Shown here one piece after another: positions 25,626 to 33,732 of a DNA stretch of 64,000 nt (position 1 is its first letter; each line of letters opens with the position of its first letter). The notes under the pieces were generated by a model that searched no databases, was not told where the DNA came from, and saw only the letters and a program-made list of their open reading frames with translations. The DNA is from JACCQS01 sp963766765 (GTDB taxonomy: Bacteria; Actinomycetota; Actinomycetes; Mycobacteriales; Geodermatophilaceae): the NCBI GenBank assembly GCA_963766765.1, contig CAVYBR010000008.1, positions 62,001-126,000 on the forward strand, given 5' to 3'. The position numbers were made by a program, and so were the translations under genes.

Positions 25626-25680
25626 AAAATCAGGCGAGCGGCAGAAGCCAGCAATCTCGGAGGAGGAGGAGGAGTGCACG

Positions 25681-25893
25681 GTGATCAGCAAGTCCTATCA
25701 GGTGACCGGCATGACCTGTGCGCATTGCGTGAACGCGGTGACCGGGGAGGTGGCGACGCTTCCCGACGTGACCGATGTGCAAGTGGACCTGACCGCGGGC
25801 CGGCTCGTCGTGACCTCGAATCTGCCCTTGGACGATGCCAAGGTCGCCGCCGCCGTGGATGAGGCCGGTTATTCGCTCACCTTCAGTGACTGA
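25681..25893 (+). CDS. copZ: CopZ-like copper chaperone (heavy-metal-associated domain)
   Basis: 70 residues, a single HMA ferredoxin-like domain. The Cu(I)-binding loop GMTCAHC has Cys13 and Cys16. GTG start preceded by a strong AGGAGGAGGAGG ribosome site (about 25660-25674) and the CsoR operator. It should carry Cu(I) to an export ATPase, but no copA gene follows; the next gene is gluconokinase. A lone chaperone under CsoR control implies a copper regulon spread over several loci. Confidence 0.92.
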   Translation: MISKSYQVTGMTCAHCVNAVTGEVATLPDVTDVQVDLTAGRLVVTSNLPLDDAKVAAAVDEAGYSLTFSD

Positions 25894-25954
25894 TTTTGAA
25901 ATTCGGCGACGACGGGTAGCGGTCTGAGGCAGATTCCCCCTAGCGTCTTTGGCC

Positions 25955-26557
25955 GTGACCGGTTCGATACCTCCTGGTAAGGCAGCGCCGACAACCGTCA
26001 TCGTGATGGGTGTCTCGGGGGTCGGAAAAAGCGTCGTAGCCCAGGCGTTGGCCGAGTCGACCGGATGGAGTCTGGTCGAGGGCGACGACTTCCACTCCGC
26101 CGCGAACGTCGAAAAGATGCGCTCGGGTCATCCACTGGATGACGACGACCGCTGGCCCTGGTTGCAGTCGATCGCGGACTGGATCGGCGAGCAGGAGCGG
26201 GCCAGCCGCAGCAGTGTCGTGACCTGCTCAGCGTTGAAACGGCGGTACCGAGATCTGCTCCGCGACGGGCATCCGTCGGTGCGCTTCTGCCAACTGGACG
26301 CGGCCCCAGCCACCCTGCAGGCGCGGATGAAGGCCAGGCCGGATCACTTCATGCCACCGTCCCTGCTGAAGAGCCAACTGCGAACGCTGGAACCACTCGA
26401 GCCGGATGAGCCGGGCGGTCGGGTCAGCGCCGAGAGCGATCTGCACACCGTGCTCCGGCGGGTCTTGCACGCCATTGCCCAGGACTCTGCCGGATCCGGG
26501 TCACCTGCCTCGAACGGCAGCGGCCATGGCAACACTGCGACCAGGGAGGCGTCGTGA
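25955..26557 (+). CDS. gntK: Gluconokinase
   Basis: About 200 residues. Phosphorylates D-gluconate with ATP to 6-phosphogluconate, feeding the pentose phosphate pathway. P-loop MGVSGVGKS, EGDDFHSAANVEKMRSGHPL and DRWPWLQSIADWI are diagnostic of the GntK/GntV group; CSALKRRYRDLLR and MPPSLLKSQLRTLE follow. GTG 25955 chosen; TTG 25949 is also in frame. The stop overlaps the GTG of the gluconate transporter (GTGA), so uptake and phosphorylation are coupled. Confidence 0.93.
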   Translation: MTGSIPPGKAAPTTVIVMGVSGVGKSVVAQALAESTGWSLVEGDDFHSAANVEKMRSGHPLDDDDRWPWLQSIADWIGEQERASRSSVVTCSALKRRYRDLLRDGHPSVRFCQLDAAPATLQARMKARPDHFMPPSLLKSQLRTLEPLEPDEPGGRVSAESDLHTVLRRVLHAIAQDSAGSGSPASNGSGHGNTATREAS

Positions 26558-28017
26558 ACGGCTTGAACGCATCGACAGCAGTTCTCGCCGCGGAGGCATC
26601 GGAGCGGTCGGCCTCCAACGGCGTTCTCCTGATCGCGGCGGTCGTCGCAATCGCCGTGATCGTCGTGCTGATCACGGTGCTGAAGCTGCACCCGTTCGTC
26701 GCGCTGATCCTCGGATCGGCGACGCTGGGCATCATCGCGACCTACCCGTTGCTGGACACCGTCAACAGCTTCGCCACTGGGTTCGGGATGACTGCGGCCA
26801 ACGTGGGGATCCTGATCGCGCTCGGGGCCATGATCGGCAGGCTCCTGGCCGACTCTGGCGGCGCCGACCGGATCGTGGACACGATCACCTCACGCGTCGG
26901 AGAGCGCGGCTTGCCGTGGGCGATGGCTCTGATCGCCGCAATTCTGGGGCTGCCGCTGTTCTTCGAAGTCGGCGTCGTATTGCTGATCCCGGTGGTTCTG
27001 CTGGTCTCGCGCAGTACTGGCCAGTCCTTGATGCGCCTGGGCATTCCGGCCTTGGCCGGCTTGTCGGTCATGCACGGATTGGTACCGCCGCACCCAGGTC
27101 CGCTAGTGGCCATCGACACCCTCGGCGTGGACCTCGGTCGTACCTTGATCCTCGGCATCATCGTCGCCATCCCGACGCTGATCATCTGCGGTCCGCTGCT
27201 GGGTTCGATCATTTCCAAGTACGTACCTGCCGAAGCGCCGAGCCATTTGATCCCGAGTCGGGTGGCAGCCGACGGCGACGGCCAGGGCGACGGCGACGGC
27301 GAGGGGTCCGGGGGCGGAAAGCGGTCGACCGGTACGACGGACGTGCGTCGGCAGCCCAAGTTCGGTGCGGCGCTGCTTGCCGTACTCCTGCCGGTGATCC
27401 TCATGCTCGCGCGAGCGATCGGCGAGATCGCGCTCGACGAAGGCAACAGCGTTCGTACGGCACTGACCCTCGCCGGGACCCCGACCGTCGCGCTGCTGGC
27501 CGGACTGATCGTGGCGATGGTGGCGCTTGGCCGCGGGTCCGGCATGAGCATGGTCAAGGTCAACGAGTCGATCGGGGCGGGCTTGCCGCCGATTGCCGGG
27601 ATCCTGCTCATCGTGGCTGCCGGCGGCGGCTTCAAGCAGACCCTCATCGACACCGGCGTCGGTGATGTCATCGGCGAACTGTCCGATGGCGCGAATCTGT
27701 CGCCGATCCTGCTCGGCTGGGTGGTGGCGGTTGGGATCCGGCTCGCCACCGGGTCGGCCACCGTCGCCACGATCACCGCTGCCGGGATTGTCGCCCCGCT
27801 GGCGGCCGACTTGAGCACCAGCGAGGGAGCGTTGCTGGCACTGGCGATCGGTGCCGGCTCGCTGTTCTTCTCCCATGTCAACGACGCCGGGTTCTGGCTG
27901 GTGAAGGAGTACTTCGGGCTCACCGTCGGGCAGACCATCAAGAGCTGGTCGCTGATGGAGACCGCTATTTCGGTCGTTGGCCTGATCTTCGTCTTGCTGC
28001 TGAACCTGATTCTGTAG
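26554..28017 (+). CDS. gntP: Gluconate:H+ symporter, GntP family
   Basis: 487 residues with about 12-14 hydrophobic helices. LHPFVALILGSATLG, LFFEVGVVLLIPV, GLVPPHPGPL and the late FFSHVNDAGFWLVKEYF are signatures of the GntP family. A Gly/Asp-rich cytoplasmic loop (about residues 232-256) contains GDGQGDGDGEGSGGG. Second gene of the gnt operon. Its 3' end overlaps the convergent AI-2E gene by 53 bp. Confidence 0.93.
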   Translation: MNGLNASTAVLAAEASERSASNGVLLIAAVVAIAVIVVLITVLKLHPFVALILGSATLGIIATYPLLDTVNSFATGFGMTAANVGILIALGAMIGRLLADSGGADRIVDTITSRVGERGLPWAMALIAAILGLPLFFEVGVVLLIPVVLLVSRSTGQSLMRLGIPALAGLSVMHGLVPPHPGPLVAIDTLGVDLGRTLILGIIVAIPTLIICGPLLGSIISKYVPAEAPSHLIPSRVAADGDGQGDGDGEGSGGGKRSTGTTDVRRQPKFGAALLAVLLPVILMLARAIGEIALDEGNSVRTALTLAGTPTVALLAGLIVAMVALGRGSGMSMVKVNESIGAGLPPIAGILLIVAAGGGFKQTLIDTGVGDVIGELSDGANLSPILLGWVVAVGIRLATGSATVATITAAGIVAPLAADLSTSEGALLALAIGAGSLFFSHVNDAGFWLVKEYFGLTVGQTIKSWSLMETAISVVGLIFVLLLNLIL

Positions 28018-29140
28018 CGCTCTTGTCTTGCTTTGCAGCCGGCGCCGTTTCGCTGGTGGTCGTGCCGGTTTCGGATTCCTCGGCGAGCTGATCTCTGGCG
28101 TAGCGCCAGGTGATCGCGATCAGCGCCGCGATCGGAACTGCCAGGAACGCGCCGGTGATGCCGGCCAGGTTGCCGCCGGCGATCACCGCGAGGATCACGA
28201 TCGCCGCGTGCACCTGCAGGCTCTTGCTCTGCAGGATCGGTTGGAAGACGTTCCCCTCGAGCTGCTGCACGATCACGATGATCGCGAGCACGATCAGGGC
28301 AGCGGTGAAGCCGTTGCTGACCAACGCCACGAGCACCGCGACGCCACCGGCCACGAAGGCTCCGATGATCGGGATGAATGCGCCGACGAAGGTGAGAACA
28401 GCCAGCGGCAGGACCAGCGGGACGCCGATCAGCAGGAGGCCGAGCCCGATGAAGACGGCATCGATCAAACCGACGATGACCTGGGTGTGCATGAAGCTCG
28501 CGAGGCTCGCGTAGTAGCGCTTCCCGAGCTCGGTCACATGTGGTGCCGCGCGGCGGCCGGTCTGCTCGGCGAGCCACGGCAGGAACCGGGGGCCGTCCTT
28601 GAGGTAGAAGAACACCAGCGTCAGGATCAGGATCAAGACGATCAGGGCGTTGCCGACGGCGGTGATGCCGCCCAGAACGATGCCGATGATGTCTCCGGCG
28701 CTCTCCCGTACCCGCTTGAGGCCCTCGTCGATTGCGGCGCCGACCTGGTCGTCGCCGAGGTTCAGTGGTGGTCCGGCCAGCCAATCCTGGACCGACTCGA
28801 GGCCGCCGCCGATCCCATCGGTGACCTCCTGGGCTTGAGCGGCCACGGGCAGGATGATGACCGCTCCCACGCCGAGGAGCAGAACGAAGAACGCCAGGAC
28901 GACCGTGAGGGCGGCCACCGCCGGTGGCCACTTGTGCTTGCGAAGGAATTTTGCGGCCGGCCACAGCAGCGTCGTGACGAACAGGGCGAGTACGAGCGGC
29001 AGCACCGCGTACCAGAACGTGCCGAGCAGGTATCCGATCAGCCAGAGGACCGCCGCGATGACGAGGAGTCGCCAGGACACCGCCGCCACCGCGGACAGCG
29101 CCGCCCGAGCCGGACCGGGGCGGGCAGGCTCGTCGCTCAT
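27965..29140 (-). CDS. AI-2E family (PerM-like) transporter
   Basis: 391 residues from ATG 29140. Two helix pairs at the N-terminus, a charged extracytoplasmic region near 120-165, then LTLVFFYLKDGPRFLPWL and GLIDAVFIGLGLLLIGVPL, VGAFIPIIGAFVAG, typical of PerM/AI-2E transporters. Family members export signalling molecules or protons/sodium; substrate not inferable. The C-terminus is a polar tail of about 35 residues that overlaps the gntP end. Confidence 0.9.
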   Translation of the reverse strand: MSDEPARPGPARAALSAVAAVSWRLLVIAAVLWLIGYLLGTFWYAVLPLVLALFVTTLLWPAAKFLRKHKWPPAVAALTVVLAFFVLLLGVGAVIILPVAAQAQEVTDGIGGGLESVQDWLAGPPLNLGDDQVGAAIDEGLKRVRESAGDIIGIVLGGITAVGNALIVLILILTLVFFYLKDGPRFLPWLAEQTGRRAAPHVTELGKRYYASLASFMHTQVIVGLIDAVFIGLGLLLIGVPLVLPLAVLTFVGAFIPIIGAFVAGGVAVLVALVSNGFTAALIVLAIIVIVQQLEGNVFQPILQSKSLQVHAAIVILAVIAGGNLAGITGAFLAVPIAALIAITWRYARDQLAEESETGTTTSETAPAAKQDKSATESGSAARRRSGQRPK

Positions 29141-29207
29141 GCGAACATCCTGTCCTACGCCGCGGCTGGGCGCCGCACAGAGCGCAGGTCGGCGGTAGCG
29201 TTCCGGC

Positions 29208-29735
29208 ATGTCTGATGTCGGGCCCGATTTCGGCCGGGTCAACCGGCACCTCGACCAACTGGAACTTCGGGTTCGCCGCGCCTCCGGCCTGCATGGCCTC
29301 TATGCCGCGATCGGTCTGGTCGTCGGACTGGTACTTCCCGCCGCACAGGTGCGGTTCAACCAGGCCGACTTGCCTGAGCGCTACTCGGTGATCGGGCTGC
29401 TCTTCTGGTTGAACTCCGACTACGAGGTGGACCACTCGATCTTGGTCAGGGTCGCCGCTGCCGCCATCACACTGTTGTCCCTCATTGCGATCGCCGCTTT
29501 CCTCGTCGCCGCGGGGCGGCAGGACCGAACGGCGGCCACCATCGCGCTGACCGCTTCGGCACTCTTGCTCGTGTCCGTGATCCTGGCCAATTTCGTCTTC
29601 GGCATCACTGACATCGAAAGTGGATCCACCGACGACCCCCTCGAGGGTTGGGCAGTCGCATGCTGGGTGCTCCTGGTCAGCAGTCTGGTCGGCTGCTGGA
29701 TCGCGGCCGCCCTCCGCGCCCAGTTCGACGACTGA
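29208..29735 (+). CDS. Four-helix membrane protein, unknown function
   Basis: 175 residues. A polar N-terminus (DFGRVNRHLDQLELRVRRASG), then hydrophobic segments near 33-48, 82-103, 110-135 and 150-170. No catalytic motifs. A polar loop WLNSDYEVDHS lies between the first two helices. Family not recognised. Divergent from the AI-2E gene with a 67-bp gap and near-convergent with the DUF5701-like gene. Confidence 0.7.
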   Translation: MSDVGPDFGRVNRHLDQLELRVRRASGLHGLYAAIGLVVGLVLPAAQVRFNQADLPERYSVIGLLFWLNSDYEVDHSILVRVAAAAITLLSLIAIAAFLVAAGRQDRTAATIALTASALLLVSVILANFVFGITDIESGSTDDPLEGWAVACWVLLVSSLVGCWIAAALRAQFDD

Positions 29736-29743
29736 GCCGCCGG

Positions 29744-30388
29744 TCAGGCGGGGAGGTCGGCCCGATCGCTGGCCGATGCTGAGCCCAGCCAGGTGTGCGG
29801 ATTGCCGGCCCAGCACCAGCCGAGCTTGGGCATTGCCTTGCTGATCCACAGCGCCGGGACTCGCTGGTCGGCCACCCGCGAAGCGAGCAGCGAAAAGCAG
29901 TTGTTCTTCTCCAGTGAGTCCGGGAATTGCGTGATGAATGCGACGCCCTCGTCGACGGTCAACGGCGTACGGCCGGCTGCGATGATCGAGACCAGCGCGT
30001 CGTTGGGACGCACATTCAGATAGTCCGCACCGCGGTCCACGTCGAAAAGGACGTACGCGGCGCTGCCGGGGATGTGCACCGACTCGATCGGCGCGAAGCG
30101 GTCGACGTCGTCGAAGCCGTCGGTCACGAAACCCGGCTTGCCCTTGAGTTCGGTCAGCGGCATGGAGACGGTGGGCGCTACGAGGTCCTTGGTGACCACC
30201 AGAACGAACGGGACCCGTGCCTTGGTTGGGGCGCTGAAGTCCGCTTTGCGATCGAGGACGACTTCGTGCAACGGAGCCAGGAGTCCGCGAAACGCTTCGA
30301 CGGACTCACCTGCCAAGGCGGGGTAGCCCTTGTCGATCAGATTGGTCACCTGGCGGTCGAACTCTGCATCAGCGCTGAACTGGGTCAT
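29744..30388 (-). CDS. DUF5701-like hypothetical protein
   Basis: 214 residues, soluble. Contains FVLVVTKDLVAPTVSMPLTE, FDDVDRFAPI, AYVLFDVDRGADYLNVRPNDA, AAGRTPLTVDEGVAFITQFP and KAMPKLGWCWAGNPHTWLGS. This arrangement is what I associate with the DUF5701 family of actinobacteria, whose role is unknown. Start ATG 30388; divergent from the aldo/keto reductase. Confidence 0.75.
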   Translation of the reverse strand: MTQFSADAEFDRQVTNLIDKGYPALAGESVEAFRGLLAPLHEVVLDRKADFSAPTKARVPFVLVVTKDLVAPTVSMPLTELKGKPGFVTDGFDDVDRFAPIESVHIPGSAAYVLFDVDRGADYLNVRPNDALVSIIAAGRTPLTVDEGVAFITQFPDSLEKNNCFSLLASRVADQRVPALWISKAMPKLGWCWAGNPHTWLGSASASDRADLPA

Positions 30389-30489
30389 GGATCCCCTTCC
30401 GGGATTGGCGAGAGCGATTTCTCAACGCCGCGACGGCTCATTTCGTTCCCACGGGCAGACTGTGGTTCAGGCGGCGAGAGGAGTACGGC

Positions 30490-31464
30490 ATGGAGTACGT
30501 GCGATTGGGCGCAACCGGACTGCAGGTCTCACGGATCTGCCTGGGATGCATGAGCTTTGGTGATCCCGACCGCGGAACCCACCCGTGGAGCATGCCCGAG
30601 GAGCAGAGTCGCCCCTTCATCAAGAAGGCGCTGGAATCCGGCATCACGTTCTTCGACACGGCCAACGCGTACTCCGATGGCAGCAGCGAGGAGATCGTCG
30701 GCCGGGCCTTGCAGGAGTACGCCGACCGCGAGGAGTACGTGCTGGCCACCAAGGTGTTCATGCCGATGCGGCCGGGACCCAACGGCGGTGGCTTGTCCCG
30801 CAAAGCGATCCTGCACGAGATCGACGCCAGCCTGGAGCGACTGGGGATGGACTACGTCGACCTCTACCAGATCCACCGCTGGGACCCGAACACACCGATC
30901 GAGGAGACGCTCGAGGCACTCGACGAGGTCGTGCACACCGGCCGCGCGCGCTACATCGGCGCCTCGTCGATGTGGGCGTGGCAATTCAGCAAGGCTCTCT
31001 ACACCGCGGGCGAGCACGGCTGGACCCGTTTCGTGTCGATGCAGGACCAGTACAACCTCCTCGACCGCGAGGAGGAGCGCGAGATGCTGCCGCTGTGCGC
31101 CGATCAGGGCATCGGCGTCATCCCCTGGAGCCCGCTGGCTCGCGGCGTGCTCACCCGAGACTGGGACGAGGACACGACTCGTTCGGGGACGGACCAGGTC
31201 CTGGCCAACCTGTACGGAGCCGAGGGTGACCGGGAGATCGTCGCGCGGGTTGCCGAAGTTGCTGACGCACACGGCGTCTCGCGGGCCCAGGTCGCGCTTG
31301 CGTGGGTGCTCGCCAATCCGGTCATCACCGCGCCGATCGTCGGAGTGACGAAGGACCGACATCTCGACGACGCGCTCGCTGCCGTGGATCTGCAGCTCTC
31401 CGCCGACGAGATCGCGCGCCTCGAGGAGCCGTACACCCCCCGTACGCCCGGCGGCTTCGCCTAA
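30490..31464 (+). CDS. Aldo/keto reductase
   Basis: 324 residues, NADPH-linked TIM-barrel reductase. Catalytic tetrad visible as FDTANAYSDG (Asp, Tyr), VLATKVFM (Lys) and YQIHRWDPN (His). NADP-binding region ending in GVTKDRHLDDALAAV. Begins YVRLGATGLQVSRICLGCM, as in the AKR family of methylglyoxal/xenobiotic reductases. Monocistronic; followed by two family-A palindromes. Confidence 0.93.
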   Translation: MEYVRLGATGLQVSRICLGCMSFGDPDRGTHPWSMPEEQSRPFIKKALESGITFFDTANAYSDGSSEEIVGRALQEYADREEYVLATKVFMPMRPGPNGGGLSRKAILHEIDASLERLGMDYVDLYQIHRWDPNTPIEETLEALDEVVHTGRARYIGASSMWAWQFSKALYTAGEHGWTRFVSMQDQYNLLDREEEREMLPLCADQGIGVIPWSPLARGVLTRDWDEDTTRSGTDQVLANLYGAEGDREIVARVAEVADAHGVSRAQVALAWVLANPVITAPIVGVTKDRHLDDALAAVDLQLSADEIARLEEPYTPRTPGGFA

Positions 31465-31482
31465 CGACGAACGACCCTCTTC

Positions 31483-31506
31483 TGGCGGTTTGCTGGCAAA
31501 CCGCCA
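31483..31506. repeat. Family-A palindrome variant with altered centre
   Basis: Arms TGGCGGTTTGC and GCAAACCGCCA with a 2-bp TG centre. Compared with the standard unit the inner arm bases differ on both sides so that pairing is kept. It lies 18 bp after the aldo/keto reductase stop. Confidence 0.88.
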
Positions 31507-31522
31507 AGGGACCACACCCATC

Positions 31523-31546
31523 TGGCGGTTTCTGCAGAAACCGCCA
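31523..31546. repeat. Family-A palindrome (standard form)
   Basis: Perfect 24-bp palindrome, half TGGCGGTTTCTG, centre CTGCAG. It sits 40 bp after the variant copy and about 20 bp upstream of the -35 of the ArsR gene. Confidence 0.92.
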
Positions 31547-31566
31547 CGTGTTGAGCGAACTCGGTA

Positions 31567-31600
31567 TTGACATATTCCCATATGGGTATATGTTGCTCCT
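31567..31600 (+). promoter_or_regulatory. Leaderless promoter with palindromic operator for ArsR/AHSA1 operon
   Basis: -35 TTGACA (31567-31572), -10 TATGTT (31589-31594), 16-bp spacer, and GTG start six bases further. A palindrome with arms ACATATTCCC and GGGTATATGT (31570-31593, two mismatching pairs flanking an AT centre) covers the promoter, as expected for an autorepressing ArsR dimer. Confidence 0.72.
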
Positions 31601-31942
31601 GTGCCTAGAGCAACCACCACCTCGGACGCGTTCAACGCCGTCGCCGAACCCCGGCGGCGGGAGATCCTCGATGAGTTGGGCTCCGATGAACTCTCGGTCG
31701 GAGAGCTCGTGGCGCGGCTCGGGCTGGCCCAGCCCCAGGTGTCCAAGCACCTCCAGGTGCTGCGGCAGGTGGACCTCGTCCGCAGCCGCACGGTGGGGCG
31801 GCAGCGCATGTATCGGATCAACGGTCCGGCGCTGAAACCCGTACACGACTGGGTGGCCGGCTTCGAGCGGACCTGGACCGAGCGCCTCGACCGACTCGAG
31901 CGCTTCCTGGAACAAACCACACCCGATAAGGAGCAATCATGA
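31601..31942 (+). CDS. ArsR family winged-helix repressor
   Basis: 113 residues. Winged-helix DNA-binding domain with FNAVAEPRRREILDEL, VGELVARLGLAQPQVSKHLQVL (recognition helix) and GRQRMYRINGPALKPVHDW. No CxC metal-binding motif, so it belongs to the non-metal group commonly linked to AHSA1 proteins. Start codon overlaps a leaderless promoter; its stop overlaps the next start (ATGA). Senses an unknown signal and probably represses this operon. Confidence 0.9.
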   Translation: MPRATTTSDAFNAVAEPRRREILDELGSDELSVGELVARLGLAQPQVSKHLQVLRQVDLVRSRTVGRQRMYRINGPALKPVHDWVAGFERTWTERLDRLERFLEQTTPDKEQS

Positions 31943-32421
31943 GCACCATGACCCGGCACGGCAGCGCAGTTGTCACCACCCCCTCCGACCGCGAGATCCT
32001 CATCACGCGGACCTTCGACGCCCCGGCCGCGCGGGTGTTCGACGCGTGGACCACACCCGACCAGGTCCGCCAGTGGTGGGGTTCGGACGACGCGCCACTG
32101 GTGGTGTGCGACATCGACCTCCGCGTCGGCGGTTCGTGGCGGTACGTCGTTCGAGGCGGGGACGGCACCGAGATGGGCTGGCACGGCACCTACCGAGAGA
32201 TCGAGCGGCCCGGCCGGCTGGTCTCGACCGAGGTGTTCGAGGGCTTCCCTGACGCGGAAGCGGTCAACACCGCGACGCTGACCGAGGAGGACGGCACGAC
32301 GACGCTCACCGTCACCGTGCTGCACGCCAGCAAGGAAAACCGCGACGGTCACCTGAACTCCGGCATGGAGGCGGGCATGCAGATTGTCCTGGATCGCCTC
32401 GAGGACCTAGTCCGGTCGTGA
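31939..32421 (+). CDS. SRPBCC/AHSA1-domain protein
   Basis: 160 residues. START/Bet v1-like fold with ITRTFDAPAARVFDAWTTPD, RQWWGSDDAP, DLRVGGSWRYV and a C-terminal amphipathic helix NSGMEAGMQIVLDRLEDLV. Such proteins bind small hydrophobic molecules and form widespread two-gene operons with ArsR repressors. It may bind the inducing compound. A paralogous pair lies at 56895-57984. Confidence 0.88.
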   Translation: MSTMTRHGSAVVTTPSDREILITRTFDAPAARVFDAWTTPDQVRQWWGSDDAPLVVCDIDLRVGGSWRYVVRGGDGTEMGWHGTYREIERPGRLVSTEVFEGFPDAEAVNTATLTEEDGTTTLTVTVLHASKENRDGHLNSGMEAGMQIVLDRLEDLVRS

Positions 32422-32433
32422 CCCGGCCGACCA

Positions 32434-32488
32434 GCACCGGTCTTGCACCGGTCTTGCACCGGCCTTGCACCGGTCTTGCACCGGTCTT
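32434..32488. repeat. 11-bp tandem repeat, five copies
   Basis: GCACCGGTCTT repeated five times head to tail, with one substitution in the third unit (C for T). It lies between the AHSA1 and YihY genes (convergent), immediately before a family-C palindrome. Confidence 0.92.
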
Positions 32489-32496
32489 ACACAGAA

Positions 32497-32542
32497 TCAG
32501 GGTGGCCCTGAGTCGAAAGATTCGACTCAGGGCCACCCTAGT
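32497..32542. repeat. Family-C palindromic repeat
   Basis: TCAGGGTGGCCCTGAGTCGA, a short AGAT-type spacer, then the complementary TCGACTCAGGGCCACCCT. It is located between convergent genes and could act as a hairpin on either transcript, though without a T-run. Confidence 0.88.
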
Positions 32543-32551
32543 CAAACGAAA

Positions 32552-33676
32552 CTAGTCGCCCCGAACGATCCGCCGCTTCCTGCGAGAGTCCTTGCCGACC
32601 GGGATCTTCGGGGGGTAGTACTCAAGCAGCGCGTTGTTGAACTGGGCGCCAAGGACGATCGCGAGTGACGCCAGGTAGTAGAAGATCAAGAAGGTGATCG
32701 GCGTCGTGAGTGCGCCGTAGGTCAGCCCGTTCGAGTACGCGTAGGAGAGATACACCCGCAACAGAAGGCTGGCGACCAGGAACAGGCCCGTCGCCAGCAG
32801 TGCGCCAGGGATGCCGCGCCGCCAGGCGTGCTTGTACTTGGGCGCCACCTTGTACAGCGTGGTGAGCAGGACGATCAGCACGAGTGCCAAGCTCGGGAAG
32901 TAGGCGAAGGAGACCACGGAGTCGACCTCGTCGCGGATGCCTTCCGGGAAGAGCCGAGGCAGCAGGTTGGGCCCGATCGCGATCAGCGGGAGCAGCAGGA
33001 TGCCCGCGAAGAGGGCGATGAGATAGAGCCCGAGGGCGAAGAAGCGTTCCTTCACCGGGTGGCGGACCTCGTGTTGCCCGTACGCAATCGTGATCGCCTC
33101 GACGAACGCCGACATGGCTGACGACCCGGCCCAGAAGCTGATCAGCAAACCGATCGAGATGACGCCACCCTTGGTCGCATCCAGGATGGTGTCGACGGTT
33201 TCGCCCAGGAGGCTGTCGGCGACCTCCGGGCTGAAGATCAGCCGCAGGAACCGGTCGAGTTGCTCCTGCACCGCGTTTATGGTCTTCGGCCCGAAGAGTT
33301 CGGCCACCGGGCCGATCAAACCCAGTAACGCCAGCAGCAGCGGGGCGGTGGACATCGCGGACCAGAAGGCGGCCTGCGAGCTGACGCCGAACAGTGAGTC
33401 GTCCCAAGCCTTCGAAAGGGTACGGCCGGCGACCTTGCGCCACCGGTTGTGCACCGGCCCAAGCGCGGTCGGATCGGGGCCACCGTTGCGATGCCAGGGC
33501 TGGGTCGTGCGAACCGGGGCGGGTTCACCAGCGGAGGCGTCGGCCGGCGTGAGGGTGCCCGGCCCTGGGCCTGACTCGGTGCTCGACTTCGCAGTGGAGT
33601 CGCCGTTTTTCGTCGTTTCCGCCGGCACAGCCGGCTCCGCCGCGCGGGCAGCGTCAGGCGTGATGTCGGCGGTCAC
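32552..33676 (-). CDS. YihY/BrkB family membrane protein
   Basis: 374 residues. An N-terminal disordered Pro/Thr-rich tail of about 60 residues is followed by the YhjD/YihY/BrkB core of six helices: WDDSLFGVSSQAAFWSAMSTAPLLLALLG is the first, and later FWAGSSAMSAFVEAITIAYGQHE and LTTPITFLIFYYLASLAIVLGAQFN. The end is basic (GKDSRRKRRIVRG). Often mis-named ribonuclease BN; probably a transporter or envelope protein of unknown role. GTG start. Confidence 0.92.
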   Translation of the reverse strand: MTADITPDAARAAEPAVPAETTKNGDSTAKSSTESGPGPGTLTPADASAGEPAPVRTTQPWHRNGGPDPTALGPVHNRWRKVAGRTLSKAWDDSLFGVSSQAAFWSAMSTAPLLLALLGLIGPVAELFGPKTINAVQEQLDRFLRLIFSPEVADSLLGETVDTILDATKGGVISIGLLISFWAGSSAMSAFVEAITIAYGQHEVRHPVKERFFALGLYLIALFAGILLLPLIAIGPNLLPRLFPEGIRDEVDSVVSFAYFPSLALVLIVLLTTLYKVAPKYKHAWRRGIPGALLATGLFLVASLLLRVYLSYAYSNGLTYGALTTPITFLIFYYLASLAIVLGAQFNNALLEYYPPKIPVGKDSRRKRRIVRGD

Positions 33677-33732
33677 CGGTCAAGGATGCATGACGCTCGG
33701 TTCGACGCCGGGCATCCAGCCGGTAAGGCGGG

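Noticed and set aside
26742..29849. 1035-codon open frame on the minus strand
   Set aside because: It is antisense to the gluconate transporter and in another frame of the AI-2E gene; both show clear family motifs, and this frame has none.
31601..31942. Metal-sensing role for the ArsR protein
   Set aside because: No CxC or His/Asp metal-site pattern; linkage is to an AHSA1 gene rather than a metal exporter.
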